From NCBI RefSeq assembly GCF_019599185.1, contig NZ_JAIEUL010000002.1, positions 1 through 64,000 on the forward strand: a DNA stretch of 64,000 nt. The letters are read 5' to 3'. Under the pieces are notes generated by a model. It made no database searches, was not told the origin of the DNA, and was given only the letters and a program-made list of their open reading frames with translations. Both the position numbers and the translations under genes were made by a program. This DNA comes from Cryobacterium inferilacus. GTDB taxonomy: Bacteria; Actinomycetota; Actinomycetes; Actinomycetales; Microbacteriaceae. Positions within the stretch are counted from its first letter, which is position 1. Every line of letters starts with the position of its first letter. Of this stretch, positions 43,757 to 52,350 are shown piece by piece.

Positions 43757-45130
43757 TCAGCGGGCGCTGAGAAGGCGCCCTGCGGGTTGCCGGGCGGATG
43801 CGCCGGGCGCGCCGGCCGCGTCATCACCGGCCGCGTACACCACGACGCCGGCCAGCCAGGTGGTGTGCACCCGGCCGAACAGGGTGCTGCCGTCGAAGGC
43901 GCTCACCCGGTTCTTGTGCCGCAGCGCGTCGACCGTGACGGTGAAGTGCTCTTCGGGGGCGAAGGCCACCAGATCGGCCTCGGCGCCGACCGTGATGGCG
44001 CCGGCGGGCAGACCGACGAAGCCGGCCGTGGCGCGGGCCATCCAGTGCAGCACCTGCGCGAGGTTGATGCCACGGTCCCTGGCGGCGGTCCAGACCGCGG
44101 GCAGGCTCAGCTGCAGGCCGGAAATACCGCCCCAGGCCAGGCCGAAGTCGCCGCCGTGACCGAGCTTGAGTTCGCGGGTGGCGGGGGAGTGGTCGGAGGC
44201 GATCAGGTCGATCACGCCGTCGACCAGGCCCTGCCAGAGCAGGTCGCGGTTGTCCTCACCGCGGATCGGCGGGCAGCACTTGAACGCCGTGGCGCCGTCG
44301 GCGATGCTCTCGGCGGCGAAGCTCAGGTAGTGCGGGCAGGTCTCCACCGTGATCGGCAGCCCCTCGGCACGGGCGGCCGCCAGCCGGGGCAGCACCTGCG
44401 CCGAGGAGAGGTGCAGGATATGCGCGCGCACCCCGGTGCGTCGCACCACGTCGATCACCCTGGCGATCGCGGCGTCCTCCGCGGCATCAGGGCGGCTGGC
44501 CACGAAGTCCAGGTAGTCGGTGCCGCCGGCGTTCTGTGAGCGCTCGAGCACCGCCGGGTCCTCGGCGTGCACCACGAGCAGCCCGCCGAAGCCGGCGATC
44601 TCGGCGGCAGCGGCCTCGAGCTGTTCCGGGGTCAGGTGCGGGAACTCGTCCACCCCTGAGGGGGAGAGGAAGGCCTTGAAACCGAACGCACCCGCGTCGT
44701 GCAGCGGCTGGAGCGCACCGAGGTTGGCCGGGATCGCCCCGCCCCAGAACCCCACGTTCACGCTGGCCTGGGGACCTGCGGCGGCCCGCTTCAGCTCGAG
44801 TGCGGCCGCCGTGGTGGTGGGCGGGATGCTGTTCAACGGCATGTCGATGATCGTCGTGACCCCGCCGGCGGCGGCGGCGCGGGTGGCGCTGGCAAAGCCC
44901 TCCCAGTCGGTGCGGCCTGGTTCGTTCACGTGCACGTGCGTGTCGACGATGCCCGGCTGCAGCACCTGGTCGGCCGGCAGGGTGAGGTCGAGCGTGGCCT
45001 CGAGCGCAGCATCCAGCGGCTCGATCGCCCGGATGACACCGGCGGTGATCGCGACCGCTGCGGGTGCGAAGCCGGGCGTCGCACCGTGCTCGATGAGCAC
45101 TCGGGACGAGCGGATGACCAGGTCGTACAT
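43757..45130 (-). CDS. allB: Allantoinase
   Basis: The 457-residue cyclic amidohydrolase opens allantoin to allantoate. DTHVHVNEPGRTDWEGF carries the first metal ligands, FKAFLSPSG the expected Lys position, and HILHLSSA, ETCPHYL and LIASDHSPA the rest of the site. This order fits allantoinase more closely than dihydropyrimidinase. ATG 45130 follows GAGGAGGAG; a longer frame runs to 45421 through the promoter. The TGAAACA inverted repeat at 45259 lies in its leader. Confidence 0.92.
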   Translation of the reverse strand: MYDLVIRSSRVLIEHGATPGFAPAAVAITAGVIRAIEPLDAALEATLDLTLPADQVLQPGIVDTHVHVNEPGRTDWEGFASATRAAAAGGVTTIIDMPLNSIPPTTTAAALELKRAAAGPQASVNVGFWGGAIPANLGALQPLHDAGAFGFKAFLSPSGVDEFPHLTPEQLEAAAAEIAGFGGLLVVHAEDPAVLERSQNAGGTDYLDFVASRPDAAEDAAIARVIDVVRRTGVRAHILHLSSAQVLPRLAAARAEGLPITVETCPHYLSFAAESIADGATAFKCCPPIRGEDNRDLLWQGLVDGVIDLIASDHSPATRELKLGHGGDFGLAWGGISGLQLSLPAVWTAARDRGINLAQVLHWMARATAGFVGLPAGAITVGAEADLVAFAPEEHFTVTVDALRHKNRVSAFDGSTLFGRVHTTWLAGVVVYAAGDDAAGAPGASARQPAGRLLSAR

Positions 45131-45258
45131 CGGGATCTCCTCCTCGGTTCCGGCGGCTCGAGCGGCCTCGTATGGTGACATATCTGTCACCCTAGTGAAG
45201 TCATTCGCGCCCTGTTCCGGGGTTCTGAAATCTGCCCGACACACGAAACCTGCCGTGA

Positions 45259-45276
45259 TGAAACACGGATGTGTCA
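45259..45276. promoter_or_regulatory. TGAAACA inverted repeat before allantoinase
   Basis: TGAAACA-CGGA-TGTGTCA has one mismatch between its half-sites. It lies about 130 bases before the allB start. The half-site is the same as before pucG, although the spacing there is two bases instead of four. Confidence 0.4.
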
Positions 45277-45405
45277 CCCCGCCGGTCTCGATGGGCCGAC
45301 GGATCTTGACAGTCCACCGGTGGCGTTGCACTGTATCGGTGTTCGTCGATCGGTCTCGGACGCGCTGCACAGCGCGCACCCGTTGCCGTCCACGATGTCG
45401 CCTGA

Positions 45406-46023
45406 CACCGAGCCGCTCCAACAGAGAAAGGAACGAGTGTCATCGCCAGCGTCGACGGACCGATCGTTCTCGCCGGTCACTCCTACGGCGGCAGTGTGCT
45501 GAGCGAGGCGGCCGACGGCGCCGACCAGGTGCGGGCTCTGGTCTACATCGCCAGCTTCCTCCTCGAGGTGGGGGAGAGCACGGCCGAGCTCGCCGGGAAG
45601 TACCCGGGTGGAGAACTCGGCCCCGCTCTCAACCCGGTGCCGTTCTCCACCGGTGCCGCCAGCGGAACCGACCTGTACATCCGGCAGGACATGTTCCGGG
45701 CGGTCTTCGCCGCCGACGTCCCTGCCGCGACGACCGAACTCATGGCCGCGACACAGCGACCCATCACCGCCAGCGCACTGGACGACCGCGCGGAGAAGGC
45801 CGCGTGGACATCGATCCCGTCGTGGACACTGATCACCACGCAGGACCTCAATATCCCGGCGGAGTCGATGAGGTTCATGGCCGCCCGCGCGAACTCGACC
45901 ACCGTTGAGATCGATGCCTCCCACGCCGTCGCCGTGTCCAGGCCGGATGCCGTGGCCGACCTCATCCGTCAGGCCGCCAGGGAAACCTCGAGGGAGGCCG
46001 TCGGCGCCCGGAGCACCGAGTAG
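45406..46023 (+). pseudogene. 5'-truncated alpha/beta hydrolase
   Basis: The reading frame encodes an alpha/beta hydrolase from the IVLAGHSYGGSVLSEA nucleophile elbow to the end, including the catalytic-loop ITTQDLNIP and the SHAVAVSRPDAV histidine region. About 70 N-terminal residues (first strands and oxyanion hole) are missing. In this frame a TGA lies at 45403-45405 and no ATG, GTG or TTG occurs before the elbow. A ribosome-binding site and GTG at 45437 are in another frame and lead to a stop after 22 codons. This looks like an internal deletion that joined an old start region to the middle of the gene. Adjacent intact purine genes suggest it is only a passenger. Confidence 0.75.
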
Positions 46024-46026
46024 CCG

Positions 46027-47058
46027 CTATTCGGACGCGAACCCGGCGACGTAGGCGTCGATGGCGTCCAGCTGAGCCTGCTTCTCGGCATCCGGCAGCC
46101 AGGAGGCCGTGAACGAGTTCTTGGCCAGCAGCACCAGCTCGTCGGCGTCGAGGCCGGCCTTCTCCGCCAGCGCCAGGTAGTTGTCGGCCACGTAGGCGCC
46201 GAAATAGGCCGGGTCGTCGGAGTTGACCGTGACCAGCACACCGAAGTTCATCAGAGCCACCATCTCGACGGCCTTCATGTCCGCGGTCACAAAACTGTTC
46301 GACACCGGGCAGCAGGTCAGGCCCAGACCGCGCTCGCGCACCAGCGTGACCAGTTCGGGGTTCTCCACGATGTTGGTGCCGTGGTCGATCCGGTCCACCT
46401 GAATGTCTTCGAGCACCTGACGGATGTTCTCGATGCTGCCGACCTGATCGATGTCGCAGTGCATGGTGAGCTTGAGCCCGTTCGCCCGAGCCAGCGCGAA
46501 GACCTCGGCGAACTTCGCCGGCGGGTTCTCCCGCTCGTCGGAGTCCAGGCCCACCCCGATGAACCGGTCGCGATACGGCAGAGCGGCGGTGAGGGTCTCC
46601 AGCGCGCTCTCCGCCGAGAAATCGCGCAAAAAGCAGAGGATCAGTTCGGCGGAGATGCCCAGCTCGGCCGCGTCCACCGCGGCCCGGTGATACCCCACGA
46701 TGACGGTCTCGATCGGAACACCGCGGGAGGTGTGCGCCTGCGGATCGAAGAACGCCTCCACCCTGCGCACCCCGTCGGCGGCGGCGCGACGGAAATAGGC
46801 GCTGGCCAGGTCGTAGAAGTCCGCCTCTGTGACCAGAACGTCCATCGCCGGGTAGTACACGGCGAGAAAACTGGCGAGCGAGTCGAAGGCGTAGGTGGCG
46901 CGCACCTCGTCCACGGTGTCCTGGCCGATGTCCACGCCGTTGCGCCTGGCCAGCTCGAGCTTGAGCTCGGGCTCGAGGGTTCCTTCGAGGTGCAGGTGCA
47001 GTTCTGCCTTCGGCAGTCCGCTGACGAACGCGGCGGTGGGTACGATAGCGGAAGACAT
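46027..47058 (-). CDS. add: Adenosine deaminase
   Basis: The 343-residue zinc enzyme deaminates adenosine to inosine (adenine is a possible alternative substrate for close relatives). The motifs are KAELHLHLEGT near residue 17, LTMHCDIDQVGSIENI (a variation on the common HAGE), RIDHGTNIVENPEL, CPVSNSFV and VTVNSDDPAYF. The HAGE Glu position reads CDID, so the usual acid-base Glu is not obvious, and adenine or another substrate should be considered. ATG 47058 follows AAAGGAA. It is divergent from the ABC transporter operon. Confidence 0.85.
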   Translation of the reverse strand: MSSAIVPTAAFVSGLPKAELHLHLEGTLEPELKLELARRNGVDIGQDTVDEVRATYAFDSLASFLAVYYPAMDVLVTEADFYDLASAYFRRAAADGVRRVEAFFDPQAHTSRGVPIETVIVGYHRAAVDAAELGISAELILCFLRDFSAESALETLTAALPYRDRFIGVGLDSDERENPPAKFAEVFALARANGLKLTMHCDIDQVGSIENIRQVLEDIQVDRIDHGTNIVENPELVTLVRERGLGLTCCPVSNSFVTADMKAVEMVALMNFGVLVTVNSDDPAYFGAYVADNYLALAEKAGLDADELVLLAKNSFTASWLPDAEKQAQLDAIDAYVAGFASE

Positions 47059-47380
47059 TGGGGTTCCTTTCTGAGTGGACCCCGTGACGCTATCACGCCA
47101 GGGTTCCGGGTCCGCCGGGGAGGAATCCCGCGTTTCAGCCGCGCTGTGCGGGTCGTAATGAGCCGGAAATGTTTCGGTCTTCGGGGCGTCACACAGAGCA
47201 CCTAGTGTTCGAGAGATCGAACATTCGTTGCAGCGGATGCGACGTGTTGAAACACCGCAATCACCCAGCAGCACAGCACCCAGCAGTACAGCACGTTTTC
47301 GATCAGCAATCCGGCAATCCGCCCCAGCACGCCGTTGAGTTCCACGGCAACCCCCGAGCACCATCGAGAGGACCAGCGTC
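47059..47380. other. Divergent intergenic region between add and the ABC operon
   Basis: This 322-base gap holds both promoters. It contains an 18-bp palindrome at 47206-47223, a TGAAACAC half-site at 47248 within GTGTTGAAACAC, and a CTGAAACG on the add side near 47132 (minus strand). No ORF of credible coding character and no riboswitch-like structure was recognised. Confidence 0.6.
47206..47223. promoter_or_regulatory. Perfect 18-bp palindrome (operator-like)
   Basis: TGTTCGA-GAGA-TCGAACA is a perfect inverted repeat about 160 bases before the substrate-binding protein gene and 150 before add. The half-sites are in the opposite order to an SOS box, so LexA is unlikely; a TetR-like or GntR-like regulator would fit the form. 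Confidence 0.55.
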
Positions 47381-48469
47381 ATGACGCAGACCCCACTTTC
47401 CCCGTTCAGCCGCCGATCGGTGAAGAGGATCGGTACCGGCGTCGCCGTGGCCGCCGCCCTCACCCTGGTGCTGTCCTCCTGCGCCGGCGACGCCGGCTCC
47501 TCCGACTCAGGCTCCGGCGAGGACGCCTCGTTCGGCGACGCGAGCATCCAGCTCTCCTGGATCAAGAACGCCGAGTTCATGGGCGAGTTCGTCGCCGATG
47601 ACGCCGGCTACTTCACCGAGGCCGGCTTCGACTCCGTCGACCTCATCCCCGGTCCCGCATCGGCAGAGGCCGGCGTGCTCTCCGGCAACGTCGACCTGGG
47701 CATCGGCAACGCCATCTCCACCGGCACCGTCATCGCCGAGGAGGGCGCCCCGCTGAAGATCATCGGCGCGACCTACCAGAAGAACCCGTTCACCATCCTC
47801 TCGCTGGCCGGCGTCGGCAACATCGCCACCCTCGACGACCTCGCGGGCAAGACCATCGGTGTGCAGGCCAGCAACCAGAGCCTGTGGGAGGCGTTCCTCG
47901 CCGTCAACGAGATCGACCCCGCCAGCCTCACCGTCGTTCCCGTCGAGTACGACCCGACCCCGCTCTTCAACGGCGAGGTCGACGGCTGGTTCGCCTACCT
48001 CACCAACGAGTCGATCGACGCCGAACTGGCCAGCCTCGACCCGGTCAACCTGCCGCTGGCCGACAACGGCCTGCCGTTCGTCGCCGAGACCTTCACCGCC
48101 TCTGACGAAGCCATCGCGAACGACCGCGAGATGCTCAAGGCCCTCCTGGTCGCCGAGATCAAGGGCTGGTCGGATGCGATCAACGATCCCGCCGCCGCCG
48201 CCACCCTCACCGTCGACACCTACGGCAGCGAGCTCGGCCTGACCATGGAGAAGGAGACCCGCCAGGCGGAGATCCAGGCCACCGACCTCGTCGTCAGCTC
48301 CGACACCGAGGAAAACGGCCTCTTCACCATCAGCGACGAACTGCAGGAACAGTCCATCGAGACCCTGGCCGCTGCCGGTGTCGAGATCGACGCGGAGACC
48401 CTGTTCGACATGAGCCTGCTGGCCGAGGTCTACGAAGAGAACCCGGACCTCGTCGCCTACGGCGAGTAA
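47381..48469 (+). CDS. ABC transporter substrate-binding lipoprotein (NMT1/THI5 type)
   Basis: The 362-residue lipoprotein has a signal peptide with the lipobox LSSC at about residue 30, then a Ser/Gly-rich linker. The NMT1/THI5-like fold begins IQLSWIKNAEFMGEFVADDAGYFTEAGF and continues with AEAGVLSGNVDLGIGNAIS and KTIGVQASNQSLWEAF. Such proteins bind pyrimidines, nitrate, taurine or similar compounds. The flanking purine genes suggest a nucleobase or ureide ligand. It is the first and probably most abundantly expressed gene of the operon, as a hairpin follows it. Confidence 0.88.
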   Translation: MTQTPLSPFSRRSVKRIGTGVAVAAALTLVLSSCAGDAGSSDSGSGEDASFGDASIQLSWIKNAEFMGEFVADDAGYFTEAGFDSVDLIPGPASAEAGVLSGNVDLGIGNAISTGTVIAEEGAPLKIIGATYQKNPFTILSLAGVGNIATLDDLAGKTIGVQASNQSLWEAFLAVNEIDPASLTVVPVEYDPTPLFNGEVDGWFAYLTNESIDAELASLDPVNLPLADNGLPFVAETFTASDEAIANDREMLKALLVAEIKGWSDAINDPAAAATLTVDTYGSELGLTMEKETRQAEIQATDLVVSSDTEENGLFTISDELQEQSIETLAAAGVEIDAETLFDMSLLAEVYEENPDLVAYGE

Positions 48470-48509
48470 CCCACTACCTCATCACCCGCACGTCGCTCCA
48501 CCCATCGGC

Positions 48510-48552
48510 ATCGCCGCGGCACCCGTCTGAACAGGCGGGTGCCGTCGGCGAT
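48510..48552 (+). terminator. Stable hairpin between substrate-binding and ATPase genes
   Basis: ATCGCCG-C-GGCACCCG pairs with CGGGTGCC-G-T-CGGCGAT around a ten-base loop, giving about 15 pairs with one mismatch. No T tract follows, so it is more likely an attenuator or RNA-stability element that raises the level of the binding-protein message over the rest of the operon. Confidence 0.5.
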
Positions 48553-48595
48553 ACTGGACCAGGTACCCGACGACGCCCAGTAAGGAATGTACGAC

Positions 48596-49417
48596 GTGAG
48601 CACGATCGACACCGCTGTACCCGCCACCAGCTCGGGGACCGGCCTGCACATCTCAGAGCTGCACAAGACCTTCACGGTGGGCCGCAAGGAGGTCGTCGCC
48701 CTCGACAACGCGAACCTGCACACCGACAAGGGCAGCTTCCTCTCCCTGCTCGGCCCCTCCGGCTGCGGCAAGTCCACCATCCTGCGCATCCTCGCCGGCC
48801 TCGAGAACCCCACCAGCGGTACCACCCGGGTGGACGGCAAGAGCCCCACGGAGCTGCGCAGCGGCCACGAACTCGGCATCGCCTTCCAGGACTCGGCCCT
48901 GCTGCCGTGGCGGAGCGTGCGCAGCAACATCAAGTTGCCCTTCGAGGTCGCCAGGCTGCCCGTCGACGAGGACTACGTCACCGAACTCATCCAGCTCGTC
49001 GGCCTCACCGGTTTTGAGAAGGCCAAGCCCGCGCAGCTGTCCGGTGGCATGCGCCAACGCGTATCGATCGCCCGTTCCCTCGTGCTCAAGCCGTCGGTCC
49101 TGCTGCTCGACGAACCGTTCGGCGCGCTCGACGACATGACCAGGCAGCGCCTCAACATCGAACTGCTGCGCATCTGGACCGAGAAGCCCGCGACCACCCT
49201 GATGGTCACGCACGGCATCTCCGAGGCCATCTTCCTCAGCGACCAGGTGGCCGTGATGAGCCCCAGGCCCGGCCGCGTCAAGGAGGTCATCGAGATCGAC
49301 CTGCCCCGACCGCGCCTGCCCGAGATGATGCGCACCCCGGAGTTCCACGCCCTGCACGACCGCGCCTCCGAACTGCTCTTCGGCAGCGACACCCCGGCCG
49401 CGGCCGGCGCACACTGA
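48596..49417 (+). CDS. ABC transporter ATP-binding protein (NMT1/SsuB type)
   Basis: The 273-residue ATPase has Walker [11 protein letters not shown]-loop [12 protein letters not shown], signature LSGGMRQR and Walker [13 protein letters not shown], with the H-loop His in [12 protein letters not shown] 48596 is preceded by AAGGA at a nine-base spacing; the ATG at 48587 would be immediately after the AAGGA and is unlikely. It energises the two permeases that follow and is linked to the first by a one-base overlap. Confidence 0.93.
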   Translation: MSTIDTAVPATSSGTGLHISELHKTFTVGRKEVVALDNANLHTDKGSFLSLLGPSGCGKSTILRILAGLENPTSGTTRVDGKSPTELRSGHELGIAFQDSALLPWRSVRSNIKLPFEVARLPVDEDYVTELIQLVGLTGFEKAKPAQLSGGMRQRVSIARSLVLKPSVLLLDEPFGALDDMTRQRLNIELLRIWTEKPATTLMVTHGISEAIFLSDQVAVMSPRPGRVKEVIEIDLPRPRLPEMMRTPEFHALHDRASELLFGSDTPAAAGAH

Positions 49418-50220
49418 TGCCGGTCACCAGGGGCCTGCCCGGCTGGGCGACCGGCCTGATCGGCATCGTCGTCGTGGTCGCGCTCTGGTGGGTGAGCGCG
49501 TTGACCATCTTCCAGAATTCCGGGTCAGTGCCAGGCGGCGCCATTCCGACCCCGGCCGAAGTCGTCGGTCAATTCGTCAACGACGGTGTGGGCTTCTACT
49601 GGCCGCACATCACCATGACCCTCAGCGAGGCCGCGATTGGCTTCCTCTGGGGCAACGGCCTCGCCCTGCTGCTGGCCGGTCTCGTCCTGGTCGTGCCCCG
49701 TATCGAGAAGATCGCCCTGCAGATCGCCGTGATCACCTACTGCGTGCCGATCGTGGCCATCGGCCCGATCGCCTACATCGTGATCGGCCCGCCGCGCGGC
49801 GACCCCTCCGGCACCGCGGTCTTCCTGGCCGCCCTGTCGGTGTTCTTCACCACCGTGGTCGGCTCCCTGGTCGGCCTCAAGGCCGCCGATGCCGCCAGCC
49901 TCGACCTCGTCACCGTCTACGGCGGCAGCAAGTTCACTCAACTGCGCAAGGTCCGGCTCATCGCAGGCATGCCCAGCGTGCTCAACGCCCTGCAGATCGC
50001 GGCCCCGGCCGCCCTGCTCGGCGCCATCCTCGGCGAGTACCTCGGCGGCGCCGAGCGCGGCCTCGGCCTGGCCATGCTCGCCGCGGGCAACGCCGCGAAC
50101 GTGGAACGGGTGTGGAGCCTGGCCCTGGTGGCCGGCCTCCTCGCCGGCCTGGGCTACCTGCTGTTCGCCATGATCTCCCGCTTCGCCACCCCCTGGACCA
50201 CCGGACGGAGCACCTCGTGA
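49417..50220 (+). CDS. ABC transporter permease 1
   Basis: The 267-residue membrane protein has about six hydrophobic segments and the EAA-type loop (AADAASLDLVTVYGGSKFTQLRKVRLIAGMPSVL) that contacts the ATPase. It is a binding-protein-dependent permease of the NMT1/SsuC type. It differs clearly from the second permease downstream, so the importer is probably a heterodimer rather than the usual homodimer. Starts within the ATPase stop and overlaps the next gene by four bases. Confidence 0.9.
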   Translation: MPVTRGLPGWATGLIGIVVVVALWWVSALTIFQNSGSVPGGAIPTPAEVVGQFVNDGVGFYWPHITMTLSEAAIGFLWGNGLALLLAGLVLVVPRIEKIALQIAVITYCVPIVAIGPIAYIVIGPPRGDPSGTAVFLAALSVFFTTVVGSLVGLKAADAASLDLVTVYGGSKFTQLRKVRLIAGMPSVLNALQIAAPAALLGAILGEYLGGAERGLGLAMLAAGNAANVERVWSLALVAGLLAGLGYLLFAMISRFATPWTTGRSTS

Positions 50221-51077
50221 GCGCCCCAACAGTAGTTGTGCACACCGGAGTGAGCACCAAGAGCACCGGTGCGCAGGTGCGCGGCCTCGGCGGCTACGTC
50301 GGCCGGGCGGTGACGACGGGTCTGCTGACCCTGGTGATCGTGCTCCTGGCCTGGCAGGGCCTGATCCTGGCGCTCGGTGTCTCCCCGTTCATCGCCAAGG
50401 GTCCGCTGGACGTCTTCAACTGGCTCTTCACGGTTCCGGCGGCCGCCGAGAACCGGGCGCTGATCCTCACCAACCTCGGCATCACCCTCACCGACGCTTT
50501 CCTCGGCTTCGTCGCCGGTATGGTGCTCGCCCTGGTCCTGGCCACCCTGTTCACGCTCTCCAAGGGCATCGAGCACGCCCTGATGCCCATCGCCCTGCTG
50601 CTGCGCAGCGTGCCGCTGGTGGCATTCGTACCGGTACTGATCCTCATCACCGGTCGCGGCCCCAGCATCGCCGTGGTCACCGGAGCCATCGTGGTGCTCT
50701 TCCCGGCGCTGGTGAACATCGCCTTCGGGCTGCGGTCGGCGTCCCCCCAGGTGAGCGACGTCATCGCGGTCTACGGCGGCACCCCGTTCACGGCGCTCCG
50801 CAAGGTGGCGCTGCCCAGCTCGCTGCCGTCGTTCTTCGCAGCCATCAAGATCTCCATCCCGGGCGCCATCACCGGTGCCCTGCTGGCCGAGTGGCTCGCC
50901 ACCGGCCAGGGTCTCGGCTACGGCATCGTCGTTGCCGTCGCCCAGGTGAAGAACTTCGAGGTGTGGTCGTCCGTGGTCGTCATCACGATCGTCTCCATGG
51001 TGCTCTACGGTGTGGCGCAGTTCGCCGAGAACCTGGTGCTGCGACGGATGGGCATGGGCCAGAGCGCGGGCAGCTGA
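50217..51077 (+). CDS. ABC transporter permease 2
   Basis: The 286-residue permease has six membrane segments and a corresponding coupling loop (SDVIAVYGGTPFTALRKVALPSSLPSFF). GTG 50217 overlaps the previous stop. The frame is open far upstream over permease 1 but that part is a shadow. The xdhC gene begins two bases after its stop, so transporter and xanthine dehydrogenase maturation are probably co-transcribed, which supports a purine or ureide substrate. Confidence 0.9.
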   Translation: MSAPTVVVHTGVSTKSTGAQVRGLGGYVGRAVTTGLLTLVIVLLAWQGLILALGVSPFIAKGPLDVFNWLFTVPAAAENRALILTNLGITLTDAFLGFVAGMVLALVLATLFTLSKGIEHALMPIALLLRSVPLVAFVPVLILITGRGPSIAVVTGAIVVLFPALVNIAFGLRSASPQVSDVIAVYGGTPFTALRKVALPSSLPSFFAAIKISIPGAITGALLAEWLATGQGLGYGIVVAVAQVKNFEVWSSVVVITIVSMVLYGVAQFAENLVLRRMGMGQSAGS

Positions 51078-51079
51078 CC

Positions 51080-52306
51080 GTGCTCGAAATCGCCGGGTCG
51101 CTGCTCGATGCCCTCGACCGGGGGCATCGGCTGGCGGTCGCGACGGTCACCCGGGTGCTGGGCAGCGCGCCGCGCACCCTGGGCACCTCGATGGCCGTGA
51201 CCGACACCGGCACCGTGATCGGGAGCATCTCCGGCGGCTGTGTGGAGGGCGCCCTGTACGAGGCCGCCACGGAGGTCCTCGCCGACGGGCGGCGTCAGGT
51301 GACCGAATTCGGCGTGACCGACGACGACGCCTTCGCGGCGGGGCTCAGCTGTGGCGGAAGCATCGAGGTCTACCTCACCGAACTGGCCCCGGCGGGCGCC
51401 CGCAATGCCGTGCCGGAGCCGGTCCTGCGGCAGTTGCGCGCCGCCGTCGCCGGTAAGGCCGCCGGCCTCGCGGTGATCGTCGCCGGACCCGGCGCCGGTC
51501 TGGTCGTCGGCCCGCACGACGACGTCGACGGGGTGCTCGACGCTGTGCACGGGCTCGACGCTGTGCACGGGCTCGACGCTGTGCACGGGCTCGACGCTGT
51601 GCAGGGGCTCGACCCAGACAGCGTGCGGCGCATCCGTTCCGAGCTGCGCGCCCGCATGAGTGCCGGCCAGACCGCGCTGGGCACCGTGGCTTGCGCCGGC
51701 GGCGCCGTCGACCCGGCTGCCGCCGAGGCCAGGGTGCTCTTCCTCGTCGCCGCCCCGCCGCCGCGGTTCATCATCTTCGGCGCCGTCGACTTCGCCGCCG
51801 CGCTCTCGGCGGCCGCGAGCCTGCTCGGCTACCGCGTCACCGTCTGCGACGCCCGCGCCGTGTTCGCCACGGCCGAGCGGTTCCCCACCGCCGCAGAGGT
51901 CGTGGTGGCCTGGCCGAGCGACTATCTGGCCGACACCGCGACGGATGCGCGCACCGTGCTCTGCGTCCTCACCCACGACGAGAAGTTCGACATTCCGTTG
52001 CTGACCACCGCGCTCGCCCTGCCGGTCGCCTACGTGGGCGCCATGGGATCCCGGCGCACCCACGAGCGTCGCCTGCCCCGGTTGCGGGATGCCGGTCTCA
52101 GCGCGGCCCAGCTCGACCGCCTGCACTCGCCGATCGGCCTGGACCTGGGCGCGAGCACCCCGGAGGAAACCGCGGTGTCGATCCTCGCCGAGGTGCTGGC
52201 CACCCGCACGGGCTCCTCCGCTGCCGAACTGCGTCAGGGCACCGGGCCGATCCACCACCCTTCCTCACCCGATTCGGGCGACGAAACGGTGCCCACCCAG
52301 CAGTAG
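51080..52306 (+). CDS. xdhC: XdhC/CoxI family protein
   Basis: The 408-residue protein has an XdhC N-terminal domain (GHRLAVATVTRVLGSAPRTLGTSM and SGGCVEGAL, with the conserved Cys in LSCGGSIEV) and a C-terminal Rossmann-like domain (FIIFGAVDFAAALSAAASLLGY, then AYVGAMGSRRTHERR). XdhC binds and sulfurates the molybdenum cofactor and inserts it into xanthine dehydrogenase. GTG 51080 follows the permease stop by two bases. A run of LDAVHG repeats lies at about residues 153-176 in the inter-domain loop. The tail is Pro/Ser/Gln-rich. Confidence 0.9.
   Translation: MLEIAGSLLDALDRGHRLAVATVTRVLGSAPRTLGTSMAVTDTGTVIGSISGGCVEGALYEAATEVLADGRRQVTEFGVTDDDAFAAGLSCGGSIEVYLTELAPAGARNAVPEPVLRQLRAAVAGKAAGLAVIVAGPGAGLVVGPHDDVDGVLDAVHGLDAVHGLDAVHGLDAVQGLDPDSVRRIRSELRARMSAGQTALGTVACAGGAVDPAAAEARVLFLVAAPPPRFIIFGAVDFAAALSAAASLLGYRVTVCDARAVFATAERFPTAAEVVVAWPSDYLADTATDARTVLCVLTHDEKFDIPLLTTALALPVAYVGAMGSRRTHERRLPRLRDAGLSAAQLDRLHSPIGLDLGASTPEETAVSILAEVLATRTGSSAAELRQGTGPIHHPSSPDSGDETVPTQQ
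51536..51607 (+). repeat. Four 18-bp in-frame repeats in xdhC
   Basis: CTCGACGCTGTGCACGGG is repeated four times without indels (last copy one base different) and encodes LDAVHG. The near identity, including third positions, indicates recent slippage or recombination. Confidence 0.9.
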
Positions 52307-52350
52307 CGTTCCTGTCGAGACCATCTCATGGATCGAATGGAGGAACCATC

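Noticed and set aside
45437-45502. Small peptide from GTG 45437
   Set aside because: It has a ribosome-binding site but runs only 22 codons out of frame through the hydrolase elbow; better explained as the leftover start of the deleted gene.
47206-47223. Possible LexA site
   Set aside because: The half-sites are arranged GTTCGA-N4-TCGAAC, the reverse of the SOS box order seen at 19964, so LexA binding is unlikely.
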